A stretch of 25,974 nucleotides of DNA from a virus. The stretch spans positions 1 to 25,974 of IMG/VR virus record IMGVR_UViG_3300029914_000120. One strand, 5' to 3'. Below, piece by piece: positions 1-8,082 of the stretch (position 1 is the stretch's first letter; every line of letters starts with the position of its first letter). The position numbers and the translations under genes were made by a program. The notes under the pieces are model-generated. The model saw nothing but the letters and a program-made list of their open reading frames with translations. It was not told the origin of the DNA and searched no databases.

Positions 1-405
1 TTCCGCAAGAATCCTGCTCGCAAGCGCGCAAGGAACGGCGAGCCGGAATCCGCCCCCATCGGCGGCCCTCCGGCGAAGTGGATGATCTTCCATCCAGACA
101 CGGGATTCGGCAAAGCCGAGAAGCTCCGCGCAATCTGGGATAACTGCTGCTCCATGTGGCCCTGGATGGAATACGCCGATCGCGATGCGCTGGAGGACTA
201 CTGCCGCTGGAAGCTGGAAGTCGACGAAGGCCGAAAGCTTTCCGGCGCTGAGATCTCCGCGATGAAGAGCATCCGTTCTGAACTCGGCGGAACCGGCAGT
301 GGCCGCGCGCGCCTCGGCGTCCGTTCTTCGCGTCCAGGCGTTCCGGCAAAGCTGGCGAAGATCGCGGATCCGCGCGCCGCGTTCCTGGCGCAGAAATACG
401 GGTAA
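1..405 (+). CDS. terminase small subunit (5'-truncated by window edge)
   Basis: DNA-recognition subunit of the packaging motor. The reading frame is open from base 1, so the true start lies left of the window; the ATG at 82 is internal, because the residues before it (PIGGPPAKW and an Arg/Lys-rich stretch) look coding. The visible 134 residues have the make-up of P27-like small terminases: a basic N-terminus, a Gly-Pro-Pro segment, then helices with Trp residues around AIWDNCCSMWPWMEYADRDAL and a YCRWK helix. It ends 9 bases before the large terminase start, the usual TerS-TerL order. The family call rests on pattern and position, not on a decisive motif; the position next to TerL is the stronger evidence. 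Confidence 0.75.
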   Translation, partial: FRKNPARKRARNGEPESAPIGGPPAKWMIFHPDTGFGKAEKLRAIWDNCCSMWPWMEYADRDALEDYCRWKLEVDEGRKLSGAEISAMKSIRSELGGTGSGRARLGVRSSRPGVPAKLAKIADPRAAFLAQKYG

Positions 406-414
406 TGCGCATCG

Positions 415-2106
415 ATGTCCAGCCGCCCCCGGTCCGTTGCCCAGAAGTACATCGCCGACGTGCTCGCCGGCCGTGTGCTCACATCGAAGTTGGTTCGCCT
501 TCAGATCGAGCGCCACGTCCGCGATCTGAAGGAAGGCTCAAAGCGCGGCCTGGTCTTCAGCCGCAAGTCGGCGCAGCGCGTCATTGACTACTTTCCGCTC
601 TTCTGCTGTGGCGTCGACGGCGACTACTACGGCGTTCCCATCGTTCTCGACCCGGCATGGCAGGCGCTGCTCTGGATCCTATATGGCTGGAAACGTAAGG
701 ATGAGAAAGGGCGCAAGCGTCGCCGCTTCAAAATTGCCTACAGTGAGATGGGGGCGGGTAATCTTAAGTCCCTCATCCTCTCCGGCCTCTGTCTCTATGA
801 GCTCCACGCCTTCGGTGAGCGCGGCGCCCAGGTCTACGCCGCGGCCACCGATCGCAAAACCGCACGCCGCGTCTTCGATACCGCCTCCACGATGGCTAAG
901 GAGTCGGAATACCTTCGCAGCCAACTCCTCATCGGCAAGGAGAACATCGCCGACGTCGGCACGAACAGCAAGTTCGAACCCTGCGCTTCTGAGGATCAGA
1001 ACCTGCAGGGGCTACGGCCTTCCTTTGTCTGCATTGACGAGCTGCACGCGCACGCCAATGACGGCGTGTGGAACGCCTTCTACAGCCGCCTGGGTAAAAC
1101 TACCCAGCCGCTCATGTTCGCAATTACCAACAGCGGCTACAACCGCAACTCTGTTTGCTACAACCAGCGTGAGTATTCCGAGAAAGTTCTCAGCGGCATC
1201 ATCCCGGACGACACATGGTTTGCCTGGATCTGCGGTCTCGATCCGGAGGACATCGAAGATCCCGACGGCTGGCAGGACGAAACCAAGTGGCCCAAGGCGA
1301 ACCCTTGCTGGGGCACGGCCATCAAGCTCGCTGAAATGCGAGAGCAGGCCGTCAAAGCCCAGGGCGATCCCAGCTCGCTCAACACGTTTCTTCGCTTCCG
1401 TCTCTGCATCTGGACCACGAATTACTCCATGTGGATGCCCATGGATAAGTGGGAGCTTTGCAAAACTGCTATCCCCCGCGAGCAGCTCAAGGGCCGGCGC
1501 TGTTTCGGCGGCCTCGATCTGTCCACCACTACCGATATTTCGGCCTTCGTTCTTCTGTTCGAACCAACTCCGGAGGATCCGCTCTGGCATGTTCTGCCGT
1601 TCTTCTTTCTGCCCAAAGACAACATCGCCTTCCGCTGCAAGCGCGATCGCGTTCCCTATGACGTGTGGCAGCGCGCAGGCCTCTTTGAGCTGACTGAAGG
1701 CAACATCATCGACTATCGCTTCATCCGCGCCCGTATCAATAAGCTCGCTGCGGAGTTTCAAATCGAGCAGATCGCCTACGATCGCTGGAACTCAACCGAC
1801 ATCGTCACCAACCTCACTGAAGACGGCTTTGAGATGGTCAAGGTCGGCCAGGGCTTTGCCAGCATGGCCGCCCCCACCAAGCGCCTGTTGGAGCTTGTGC
1901 TCGGCGGTGAAATCGCTCACGGCGGCAACCCGGTCCTGCGTTGGATGGCCTCCAACGTTATTGTTGAAACGGATCCGGCCGGCAACATCAAGCCGGACAA
2001 AAGCAAGAGCCGCGAAAAGATCGATGGAATTGTCGCCCTCATCATGGCCGTCACCGGCGTGATGGCCGCAACGGCGCCATCCTCAAACGAACTCATCGTG
2101 TTCTAG
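415..2106 (+). CDS. terminase large subunit (ATPase and nuclease)
   Basis: Motor protein that translocates DNA into the prohead and cuts the concatemer. Of 563 residues, the N-terminal ATPase half has a Walker A-like segment GAGNLKS (113-119), a Walker B CIDELH (D208, E209) and the coupling-motif-like AITNSGYN. The C-terminal RNase H-like nuclease half has GLDLSTTTD (D368), AYDRWN and KIDGIVAL (D537) as likely metal ligands. Length is normal for HK97-type TerL. The Walker A is odd: relatives usually read GKGNGKS, and here Leu replaces the Gly before Lys. No clear ribosome binding site precedes 415; an ATG at 405 is in another frame. Portal follows after 8 bases. Confidence 0.95.
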   Translation: MSSRPRSVAQKYIADVLAGRVLTSKLVRLQIERHVRDLKEGSKRGLVFSRKSAQRVIDYFPLFCCGVDGDYYGVPIVLDPAWQALLWILYGWKRKDEKGRKRRRFKIAYSEMGAGNLKSLILSGLCLYELHAFGERGAQVYAAATDRKTARRVFDTASTMAKESEYLRSQLLIGKENIADVGTNSKFEPCASEDQNLQGLRPSFVCIDELHAHANDGVWNAFYSRLGKTTQPLMFAITNSGYNRNSVCYNQREYSEKVLSGIIPDDTWFAWICGLDPEDIEDPDGWQDETKWPKANPCWGTAIKLAEMREQAVKAQGDPSSLNTFLRFRLCIWTTNYSMWMPMDKWELCKTAIPREQLKGRRCFGGLDLSTTTDISAFVLLFEPTPEDPLWHVLPFFFLPKDNIAFRCKRDRVPYDVWQRAGLFELTEGNIIDYRFIRARINKLAAEFQIEQIAYDRWNSTDIVTNLTEDGFEMVKVGQGFASMAAPTKRLLELVLGGEIAHGGNPVLRWMASNVIVETDPAGNIKPDKSKSREKIDGIVALIMAVTGVMAATAPSSNELIVF

Positions 2107-2114
2107 GGAGCCGC

Positions 2115-3806
2115 ATGGGAATTTTCGCCGGACTACTCGAAGATCAGCGCCAATCACTGGCAGTTGAGCGCCGATCGAACCTCGAAAACCCGTCGGTCCC
2201 GCTCTCACTCGCCTCGTTTCTAGGCTGGCTTGGGGCCGGTGAACCCACGGCTTCGGGTGAAGTCATCAACGTCCAGACCGCCATGCAGGTCACCGATTTC
2301 TATATCGGCCTGCGCTGGCTTGCCCAGGCCGTCGCTTCGTCGCCTCTCGTCATCTATGAGCTGCAGGGAAACGGCACAAAAGAGCGCATCGATCACGATC
2401 TGACGTGGATCCTCGCCAACGAGCCCAATGACGAGATGTCCGCGGTGCCTTTCTGGGAGTCGCAAGTCGGCGCCATGGCTTCCGCCGGCAACAGCTATGC
2501 GGAGATCATCCGCGACGGCGCAGCTCGCCCGCGCGGCCTCTATCCGCTCTCGCCTGGCGTCACCGAGCCGCGGCGCAACAAGAATGGCGTTCTTGAGTAT
2601 GTAACCCGCTCCGGAATGCAAACCGGCATCGAGCGCGTCATCGCCAAAGAAGACATGGTCCACTGCCCCCTGTTCTCTTTCGACGGGTTGAAAGGTTTCT
2701 CGCCAGTCACCTGCGCGCGGCAAACGCTCGGCCTGGCGCGGGCTACTGAGAAATTCGGTGCAAAGTTCTTTGGCAATGGCGCCATGCCGCTTTCCATCTT
2801 TACCCCGGAGGTGGGCAACAAGGTTACGCCCGATCAAGCCGCCGCGCTCAAAGAGTCTTTCGAGCGCAACTATGGCGGAGAAAATTCGCTGCGCACCGCC
2901 GTGCTCACTGGCGCGTTCAAGCTTCAATCGCTCGGCTTCTCTCCCGAGGATTGCCAGTTCATCCTCACCCAGGGTTTTACTCGTTCCCGCATCGCCGCCT
3001 TGCTCGGTCTTCCGCCTCACGTTATCGGAGACACAACCAGGCTCAGCAACAACAACCACGAAAATCAGACTCTGCAGCTTGTTACTGACACGCTGCGGCC
3101 CTACTGCAACCGCATTGAGAAAGAGCTGCTCCGCAAGCTCATGCCGCGCAGCGGCCCCAAGGCCTTCAAGTACGTTATCGAGTTCGATTTCACCGAGCGC
3201 CAGCGCGGCGATTTTGTCACCACGCAGCAGGGCTTTGCTCTGGGCCGCCAGTGGGGCTGGCTCTCCGCAAACGACGTCCGCCGCGCCCTGGGCCTCAACC
3301 CTGGCGGTGCGGAGCTCGACATCTATCTGTCGCCGCTCAACATGCTTGACGCCAAGCAGGTCCTGCTCATGCCGCCACCCAGCGACGATAACGACGAAGC
3401 CGGCGCGGCGCTCGATGAAAGCCAGCGCACAGTTCTCGCCCGCTATGTCGTTCGCTATGGCAAGGCCTTTGTGCAAGCGTTCCAGGCCGCCGGCTCCGAT
3501 CTTGAAAGGCTCTCGGCCGAGTTGCAGCCCGTGGTCGCTCTCATCGCCGACGGCGCAATCCATCACGATCCCTTTGGGCCCCGTGATGATTCCGCCGGTC
3601 AACGCATCGCCGGCGAAGCTATCGCTGCCGTCATACGCCGCTTGAAGAAACGCGGAGCCGCCTGGATCTTCGACGTCAACATCTGCCGCGCGGAGTTCCG
3701 CCGCGTCATCCGCGCCATTCACATCCGCACCGCCCGCGAAAGCGCAGCCATCGTTGCTTCGCGGCAAATCGAACCTGAAACCGAGGAGGAAGAACATGGC
3801 GATTGA
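2115..3806 (+). CDS. portal protein, HK97 family
   Basis: Dodecameric ring at one capsid vertex through which DNA enters and to which the connector binds. The 563 residues open with a short variable segment. The family core follows: YIGLRWLAQAVASSPLVIYE near residue 65, SAGNSYAEIIRD near 120, FFGNGAMP near 218, and GFTRSRIAALLGLPPHVIGD near 290. The core ends around residue 420. An Ala-rich helical tail of about 140 residues follows, longer than in HK97. A GGGAG ribosome site sits just before ATG 2115. The 3' end overlaps the protease start by 11 bases, which suggests translational coupling. Confidence 0.93.
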   Translation: MGIFAGLLEDQRQSLAVERRSNLENPSVPLSLASFLGWLGAGEPTASGEVINVQTAMQVTDFYIGLRWLAQAVASSPLVIYELQGNGTKERIDHDLTWILANEPNDEMSAVPFWESQVGAMASAGNSYAEIIRDGAARPRGLYPLSPGVTEPRRNKNGVLEYVTRSGMQTGIERVIAKEDMVHCPLFSFDGLKGFSPVTCARQTLGLARATEKFGAKFFGNGAMPLSIFTPEVGNKVTPDQAAALKESFERNYGGENSLRTAVLTGAFKLQSLGFSPEDCQFILTQGFTRSRIAALLGLPPHVIGDTTRLSNNNHENQTLQLVTDTLRPYCNRIEKELLRKLMPRSGPKAFKYVIEFDFTERQRGDFVTTQQGFALGRQWGWLSANDVRRALGLNPGGAELDIYLSPLNMLDAKQVLLMPPPSDDNDEAGAALDESQRTVLARYVVRYGKAFVQAFQAAGSDLERLSAELQPVVALIADGAIHHDPFGPRDDSAGQRIAGEAIAAVIRRLKKRGAAWIFDVNICRAEFRRVIRAIHIRTARESAAIVASRQIEPETEEEEHGD

Positions 3807-4530
3807 ACGCCGCTTCATCAAGGGCGCAAGCATCCGCGCCGTCAAGGGCGACAAGCCCGGCATCGCGGGCATTGGCGTTGTCTATGACCAGGTCTATGAC
3901 AATGGGTGGTTCAAGGAAGTGGTCAAGCCCGGCGCTTGCGCCCGCGTCCTCAGCGAGAGCCAGGACGTGCGCTGTCTCTTCAATCACGACGTCAACCAGG
4001 TCCTGGGCCGCACTAAATCCGGCACGCTCCGCCTGCAGGATTCCTCCGAAGGCTTTGGCTTCGATTGCGACACGGATCCGGCAACCAGCATCGGTGCCGA
4101 CGTCCGCTCCATGATCGAGCGCGGCGACGTCGACGGCTGCAGCTTCAGCTTCAACGTCCGCAAAGACACCTGGTCTGACGAGTTCGATGAGAACGGCCGT
4201 TATGTTTCCAGCACGCGGTCAATCGAAGACATCGACATGTTTGACGTCGGCCCCGTCACCTTTCCGGCCTACACGCAAACCAGCGTGGGCGCGCGTAGCG
4301 CCTGGCCGGATGGTGTGCCGGCAGAGCGCCGCAGCCACATTGAGCAGCTCCGCGCCGCGCCGATCCGCAGTAAGCGGGATGAAGGTTGCGAGTGCAACTG
4401 CGAGCCGTGCGACGCCGGCCGCTGTGAAGACTGCGACAACCCTGACTGCAGCGACGAAAACTGCCGTTGCGAAGGTTCGCGTTGCCGGTCGCTGTTGCTT
4501 CGCGCTCGTGCCCATATTCACGCCGCTTAG
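3796..4530 (+). CDS. prohead protease (U35/HK97 type) with Cys-rich tail
   Basis: Serine protease that trims the capsid protein's delta domain during head maturation. ATG 3796 is chosen over an in-frame upstream start because GAGGAGGAAG lies directly before it. The domain covers roughly residues 15-170: KPGACARVL, CLFNHD with catalytic candidate H64, VLGRTKSGTL, and DGCSFSFNV with nucleophile candidate S116, followed by DVGPVTFPAY. After residue 195 comes a tail of about 45 residues with eleven cysteines (for example CECNCEPCDAGRCEDC), then Arg-rich residues. The tail looks metal-binding. I recall similar Cys-rich tails in other phage proteases but cannot check this. Confidence 0.93.
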   Translation: MAIERRFIKGASIRAVKGDKPGIAGIGVVYDQVYDNGWFKEVVKPGACARVLSESQDVRCLFNHDVNQVLGRTKSGTLRLQDSSEGFGFDCDTDPATSIGADVRSMIERGDVDGCSFSFNVRKDTWSDEFDENGRYVSSTRSIEDIDMFDVGPVTFPAYTQTSVGARSAWPDGVPAERRSHIEQLRAAPIRSKRDEGCECNCEPCDAGRCEDCDNPDCSDENCRCEGSRCRSLLLRARAHIHAA

Positions 4531-4551
4531 AGCCGCTTTCGAGGTGAGAAA

Positions 4552-4821
4552 ATGAATTCAAATATTCGTGTTTTCGATGTCCGACTCATGAAAATCTCGC
4601 GCGAACCTGCTCGCTTCTTGCCGCTTGAAATCGTAGTCATAGCTGATTCTTTTCCGCAGGCTGCTGAGGCGGCGGTGATTCGCGCAAACGATATTGTAAA
4701 AACTCGCGCCTTAAGCGGCGCGGCAGACAATACAGGCGTCGTTTTTGAAGGTTTCACTGTTGAGGATGTCTCCAGTATGACGGTGGTCCGCGAAAATGCA
4801 GCGCTCGCAAGGGGCGTCTGA
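4552..4821 (+). CDS. hypothetical protein between protease and capsid genes
   Basis: Unrecognised 89-residue protein. It is preceded by GAGGTGAG at good spacing to ATG 4552 and lies 21 bases after the protease, so expression is likely. The sequence reads as a compact alpha/beta domain (FLPLEIVVIADSFPQAAEAA near residues 23-42, then GFTVEDVSSMTVV near the end). Cysteine is absent. Codon use is visibly less GC-rich than in neighbours, hinting at a different origin. Scaffold genes often sit here, but the capsid protein carries its own delta domain, so that role is not needed. Function unknown. Confidence 0.75.
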   Translation: MNSNIRVFDVRLMKISREPARFLPLEIVVIADSFPQAAEAAVIRANDIVKTRALSGAADNTGVVFEGFTVEDVSSMTVVRENAALARGV

Positions 4822-4822
4822 C

Positions 4823-4843
4823 CATTGATCACTGACAACTGTT
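4823..4843 (+). repeat. heptad array 1 (CACTGAC subtype, 3 units)
   Basis: Three 7-bp units (CATTGAT, CACTGAC, AACTGTT) start 2 bases after the stop of the preceding gene. They are followed by GTTTTTCGTTTCCG, which resembles the array-to-hairpin junction at 20291-20305. About 110 bp without a recognised gene then lead to the capsid ribosome site, as if extra DNA had entered the element. Confidence 0.7.
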
Positions 4844-4951
4844 TTTCGTTTCCGTTGCGGCCCAGCGCCGCTGCCTTCAAGGGCAATCGGATGCGTACGT
4901 CTTCCTGGCAACGGCCGCGCCGCCAACAGGTCAACCGCAACTTTCAACCCA

Positions 4952-4971
4952 GTTTTTCCGGGAGGAAAAGC
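4952..4971 (+). promoter_or_regulatory. Shine-Dalgarno hairpin of major capsid gene
   Basis: GTTTTTCC and GGAAAAGC can form an 8-bp stem (one G-U pair) closing a GGGA loop. The ribosome site GGGAGG spans loop and right arm, and the stem ends one base before ATG 4973. Same design as at 8957 and 20297 with changed outer pairs. Confidence 0.6.
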
Positions 4972-4972
4972 A

Positions 4973-6328
4973 ATGGCTATACAGGAACTCAAACTGAAGC
5001 GCGGCCAGCTCGGCACGGAAGCCAGCCGCCTGGCGGCGGAGTCAACCAAGCTTGCAACTAAGGTGGGCCGCTCCGTAGATGAAGTCGCAAAAGCGAAGGA
5101 GCTTCGCACGCAAGCCACTGTCATGCTCGACGAGGCTGACACCATCACCGAGCAGATCACCCTGCTCGAACGCAGCGCATCCCTCGAAGAGCGCAATGGT
5201 CGCATTAACCCGTCGCCCCGCCCCAACCCGGGCACTGAAGAGCCTGCGGCGCGCACCGATGCGGCGGCCTCCAGGCTGCTCACCAACGCGGTTGAGGTCT
5301 ATCTCCGCTTCGGTGAGCAGGGCGTGGAAAAGATGTGCACGCAAGAAGAGCGGGCCGCTTTCAAGGGTGGCCGCCGCGATGCGCCTGTCCGCCACATCGT
5401 TATTGGCGGCGAGCGTCGCGACATCACGGAGGGTGGCACTGGCGCTTATATCGTGCCGCAGGAGTTCTATCCGGAACTCATCTCCGGTAAAAAGTTCGTT
5501 GGCAACCTGGTTGGCAGCGTCCGCAAAAAGGTCACCGCGGGCAATGGCGCGCCCATGAAGATCGGCCTGGAGAACGACACCGCGAATTCCATCGTCATCA
5601 TGACGGAGGATACGGATGTCACCGAGACCGATCCAACCCTTAGCGGTTTCACTGGGTCGACCGACACCGGGGCGACGCTCATCAAGGTTTCCAGGCAAGA
5701 GCTTGCGGATTCGGGCTTCAACCTTGTTTCGATCTTCCGCGATCGGCTCACCAAGCGCTATGCCCGTGGCCTTGAGAACTTCATCGCCAATGGTGACGGC
5801 GCAAATGTCCAGTCGTTGCTCAGCACTTCCGTTACCGGTGCGCCATTTGCAGGCAGTTCCGGCACCACCTTCGGTACGGACACCTTCAACATCACCGCAA
5901 CCAACGCGGGCCCCGGGTACGCGGACTTCAATGCCTGTGAAGGTCTCCTGGATCCGGTCTATGAGCCGAACGCCGCGTGGTTCATGCACAAGTCCACCCG
6001 CGTCTACGTGGCAGGGCTTCTCGATACCCTGAACCGTCCGCTCTTCCAGCCCAACCCGCAAAGCGGCATGCTTGACCAGATCCTGGGCTATCCCATCAAG
6101 CTCACCGCATACTATCCCATCGCCACCACGGCCGGAGCCAACGCAGTTACCTTCGGCGATCACGAGGAAGGCTACCTGCTCCGCACCGATGGCGACCTGG
6201 TTGTCCAACGGCTTGACGAGCGCTTCGCCACACAGTTGATGGTTGGGTTCCTGGCTTACACCCGTTTTGGCGGCTACATCACCAACCCGGGTACCAATCC
6301 CATCGTGGGCATGCAGACGCACTCCTAA
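4973..6328 (+). CDS. major capsid protein, HK97 fold, with delta domain
   Basis: Shell protein of the icosahedral head. Of 451 residues, about the first 85 form a charged coiled-coil delta domain (LKLKRGQLGTEASRLAAEST onward), which acts as internal scaffold and is removed by the protease. A Pro-rich linker follows (NPSPRPNPG). The fold proper begins near residue 150 with GAYIVPQEFYPELISGKKFV, the typical N-arm entry. SRQELADSG and RYARGLENFIANGDG match the long spine helix, and the C-terminal part GGYITNPGTNPIVGM is typical too. GGGAGG precedes the ATG and lies in a hairpin, which may tune this highly expressed gene. Confidence 0.95.
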   Translation: MAIQELKLKRGQLGTEASRLAAESTKLATKVGRSVDEVAKAKELRTQATVMLDEADTITEQITLLERSASLEERNGRINPSPRPNPGTEEPAARTDAAASRLLTNAVEVYLRFGEQGVEKMCTQEERAAFKGGRRDAPVRHIVIGGERRDITEGGTGAYIVPQEFYPELISGKKFVGNLVGSVRKKVTAGNGAPMKIGLENDTANSIVIMTEDTDVTETDPTLSGFTGSTDTGATLIKVSRQELADSGFNLVSIFRDRLTKRYARGLENFIANGDGANVQSLLSTSVTGAPFAGSSGTTFGTDTFNITATNAGPGYADFNACEGLLDPVYEPNAAWFMHKSTRVYVAGLLDTLNRPLFQPNPQSGMLDQILGYPIKLTAYYPIATTAGANAVTFGDHEEGYLLRTDGDLVVQRLDERFATQLMVGFLAYTRFGGYITNPGTNPIVGMQTHS

Positions 6329-6340
6329 GCAGTTGTCATC

Positions 6341-6370
6341 GCAGCCACTGGCTACCGGGCTGGTGGCTGC
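6341..6370 (+). terminator. strong hairpin downstream of capsid gene (possible terminator or mRNA-stabilising element)
   Basis: GCAGCCAC and GTGGCTGC are perfect 8-bp arms, and the interior can add further pairs with G-U wobbles. There is no T-run after it, so it is not a classical intrinsic terminator. It sits 12 bases after the capsid stop codon and just before heptad array 2. Confidence 0.45.
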
Positions 6371-6371
6371 T

Positions 6372-6413
6372 CTCTGACCACTGATCTCTGAAAACTGGCA
6401 ACTGACAACTCGT
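6372..6413 (+). repeat. heptad array 2 (6 units)
   Basis: Six consecutive 7-bp units: CTCTGAC, CACTGAT, CTCTGAA, AACTGGC, AACTGAC, AACTCGT. The core CTGA/ACTG recurs exactly every 7 bases. The array runs into the SD hairpin of the next gene, overlapping it by two bases. Confidence 0.85.
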
Positions 6414-6428
6414 TCACTGGAGGTGAAC
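6412..6428 (+). promoter_or_regulatory. Shine-Dalgarno hairpin of the probable decoration gene
   Basis: GTTCAC and GTGAAC pair perfectly around the loop TGGAG. The SD GGAGG is split between loop and right arm, and the stem ends two bases before ATG 6431. The stem sequence is unrelated to the capsid and tail-tube hairpins, but the geometry is the same. Confidence 0.6.
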
Positions 6429-6430
6429 TC

Positions 6431-6889
6431 ATGTCGCACACCACCACGCTCTCCAACCTCAACGTCGCGGTTCCCGCCACTGGCGCGCCTGACTACGGCG
6501 GCGGGGCAACGGATTTTGCGTTGCTTTGCCTCGCGCTTATCGCCATCAACTCGGGCTTCTTCGGCGCAGCCAAGTACACCGCCGCTGGCGCCATCGCTGT
6601 TCCGGCTGTCGGCACCGCCACGGCCTTCCTGAAGGCTGGCTCCGCGGCCGCAATGACTCTTGCCGCTCCGGTAACCGGTGCGCCCAGCGCCGGCGGCCAG
6701 GACGGCGTTAACCTCACCATCATCGCGGAAGATGCCTACGCGTACACCGTCACCACGCCCGCCAACGGCATTGTTGGCTCCAAGCACGTCGCCACATGGA
6801 CCGCCGCGGTCGGCAACAGTATCGACCTGGTCGCTCAGGGCGGTGCATGGTGGCCGGCGGGTACGCCTGCCGGAGTCGCCCTCACCTAA
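6431..6889 (+). CDS. probable capsid decoration or head fibre protein
   Basis: 152 residues, rich in Ala, Gly, Thr and Val, with no charged coiled coil and a predicted all-beta character. The C-terminal two thirds (AGSAAAMTLAAPVTGAP, DGVNLTIIAED, AYTVTTPANGIVG, VGNSIDLVAQGGAWWP) follow a pattern I associate with small beta-rich phage proteins encoded next to capsid genes. Those may decorate the shell or sit on fibres. The start is set by GGAGG 8 bases upstream. Position directly behind the capsid gene supports a decoration role; no enzymatic motif is visible. Alternative: a minor structural protein of unknown place in the virion. Confidence 0.65.
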   Translation: MSHTTTLSNLNVAVPATGAPDYGGGATDFALLCLALIAINSGFFGAAKYTAAGAIAVPAVGTATAFLKAGSAAAMTLAAPVTGAPSAGGQDGVNLTIIAEDAYAYTVTTPANGIVGSKHVATWTAAVGNSIDLVAQGGAWWPAGTPAGVALT

Positions 6890-6950
6890 ACTGCACAGAT
6901 TTTCTTCCGCCGGGGCGGTCCTGTTGCCGGGGCTGCTCCGGTTCTTTTCG

Positions 6951-6985
6951 AACTGTTATCTGTAACTTGCCATCTGCCATCTGGT
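6951..6985 (+). repeat. heptad array 3 (ATCTGCC subtype, 5 units)
   Basis: Units AACTGTT, ATCTGTA, ACTTGCC, ATCTGCC, ATCTGGT lie 5 bases upstream of the 61-aa gene at 6991. The core is shifted to ATCTG, a third subtype of the same period-7 design. Confidence 0.7.
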
Positions 6986-6990
6986 GCCTC

Positions 6991-7176
6991 ATGAAGACAT
7001 CTATCGTCATCGCCGCTGATAACTTTCGTCCTGCAGGCTGCCTGCGCCCGGCGATCCCCGGCGAGGTTCTTTATCCACCCGCCGCGATCGCCAAGCAGCT
7101 CGTCAAAGACGGCCTCGCCATCCCCGCAAAGCGCGCCCCTGAGTTTGCAGTCCGTAAGCCGAAGGAATCTCGCTAA
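6991..7176 (+). CDS. small hypothetical protein upstream of connector
   Basis: 61 residues starting MKTSIVIAADNFRPAG and ending in a basic tail (RAPEFAVRKPKESR). Its stop TAA directly abuts the ATG of the connector gene, so the two are probably translated together. The middle (IPGEVLYPPAAIAKQLVKDG) could be a short beta-hairpin plus helix. No strong SD precedes ATG 6991; only heptad array 3 lies there. Small genes of this kind are common between capsid and connector genes, where some encode structural accessory proteins. Function unknown; the coding call rests on codon pattern and tight packing. Confidence 0.6.
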   Translation: MKTSIVIAADNFRPAGCLRPAIPGEVLYPPAAIAKQLVKDGLAIPAKRAPEFAVRKPKESR

Positions 7177-8082
7177 ATGGCTCTTAACGTCCAACAACTG
7201 GCCGGCCCGCTCATCGAGCCCATCACGCTCGCTCAGATGCATGCGCAGTGCCGCGTAGACGCGAGCTTCACGGGGGATGACTCACTCTTCGCCATCTATG
7301 GCCCTGCGGCGCGCCAGGTAGCGGAAAAGGTCACTCGCCGCGCCTTCTTCAATCAGACCTGGCAGCGCACTCTGGACAACTTTCCCATCGCCGGCAGCTT
7401 TGATTACACATCTTCGCCCGCCGATCGGTGGAACGCGCCCACCTATGGCGCTCTCTGGAACCGCCTCGCCATCGACCTGCCTAAGGGCCGCGCGCTGGCA
7501 ATCAACTCCATCGGATACGTCGACGGTAACGGCAACCCGCAGACTTTGTCGGCTTCGTCCTATTCTCCCGATCTCAGCGGCGACGTGCCGCGGCTCTTTC
7601 CCGCGCAGATCTCCAGCGGCGGCCAGGTGTGGCCCTTCACCGGCGTCTATCAGCCTGGCAGCGTCAACATCCAGTGGCAGGCCGGCAGCTACGTGCAAAA
7701 GGTTACTGAAACTTTTACAGTGCCATCGAGCCCCGGTCCTTACGTCTACAACCTTCTGCAGCCCGGCGTCACTGGCGGCATCGCCGTCTCTACCACCGGG
7801 GGCACGCCGGTCCCAGTTTCTGGCTGGTCTGCCACCTATCCCGGGGTCGGCACAACCTCTGTTCTCACGCTTCCCTCCGCACAGGCCGGCGCAACGCTCT
7901 CTGTCACCTACTACGTCGCTAACACGCCGGCTAACGTCCTGGTGGCCTTGCTCATGCTCGTTGCTCACTTCTACCGCAACCCTGAGGCCACCACGGACCT
8001 CGAAATGAAAGACCTGCCCTTCGGTGTGCAGGCGCTGCTCGGCTCTGAAGTCATAGAGTGGACGGATTACCGCCCATGCTGA
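7177..8082 (+). CDS. head-tail connector, gp6-like, with internal insertion
   Basis: Forms the ring below the portal. The first 170 of 301 residues follow the gp6-like plan: EPITLAQMHAQCRVD, DDSLFAIYGPAARQVAEKVTRRAFF with QTWQRTLDNFPI, then IDLPKGRALAINSIGYVDGNG and VNIQWQAG. The family's C-terminal helix is also present (VLVALLMLVAHFYRNPEATT). Between them, at about residues 176-250, lies an extra segment of about 75 Gly/Thr/Val/Ser-rich residues that looks like a beta domain, making the protein much longer than the usual 100-200 residues. AAGGA precedes the start. The 3' end overlaps the next gene by 7 bases. Confidence 0.85.
   Translation: MALNVQQLAGPLIEPITLAQMHAQCRVDASFTGDDSLFAIYGPAARQVAEKVTRRAFFNQTWQRTLDNFPIAGSFDYTSSPADRWNAPTYGALWNRLAIDLPKGRALAINSIGYVDGNGNPQTLSASSYSPDLSGDVPRLFPAQISSGGQVWPFTGVYQPGSVNIQWQAGSYVQKVTETFTVPSSPGPYVYNLLQPGVTGGIAVSTTGGTPVPVSGWSATYPGVGTTSVLTLPSAQAGATLSVTYYVANTPANVLVALLMLVAHFYRNPEATTDLEMKDLPFGVQALLGSEVIEWTDYRPC

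Noticed and set aside
2220-3872. 550-aa open frame on the minus strand across the portal gene
   Set aside because: GC-rich codon mirror of a certain + strand gene; no ribosome site, no recognisable motif.
5042-6787. 581-aa open frame on the minus strand across the capsid gene
   Set aside because: Shadow of the capsid and decoration genes; composition Gly/Arg/Val-rich as in mirrored frames.
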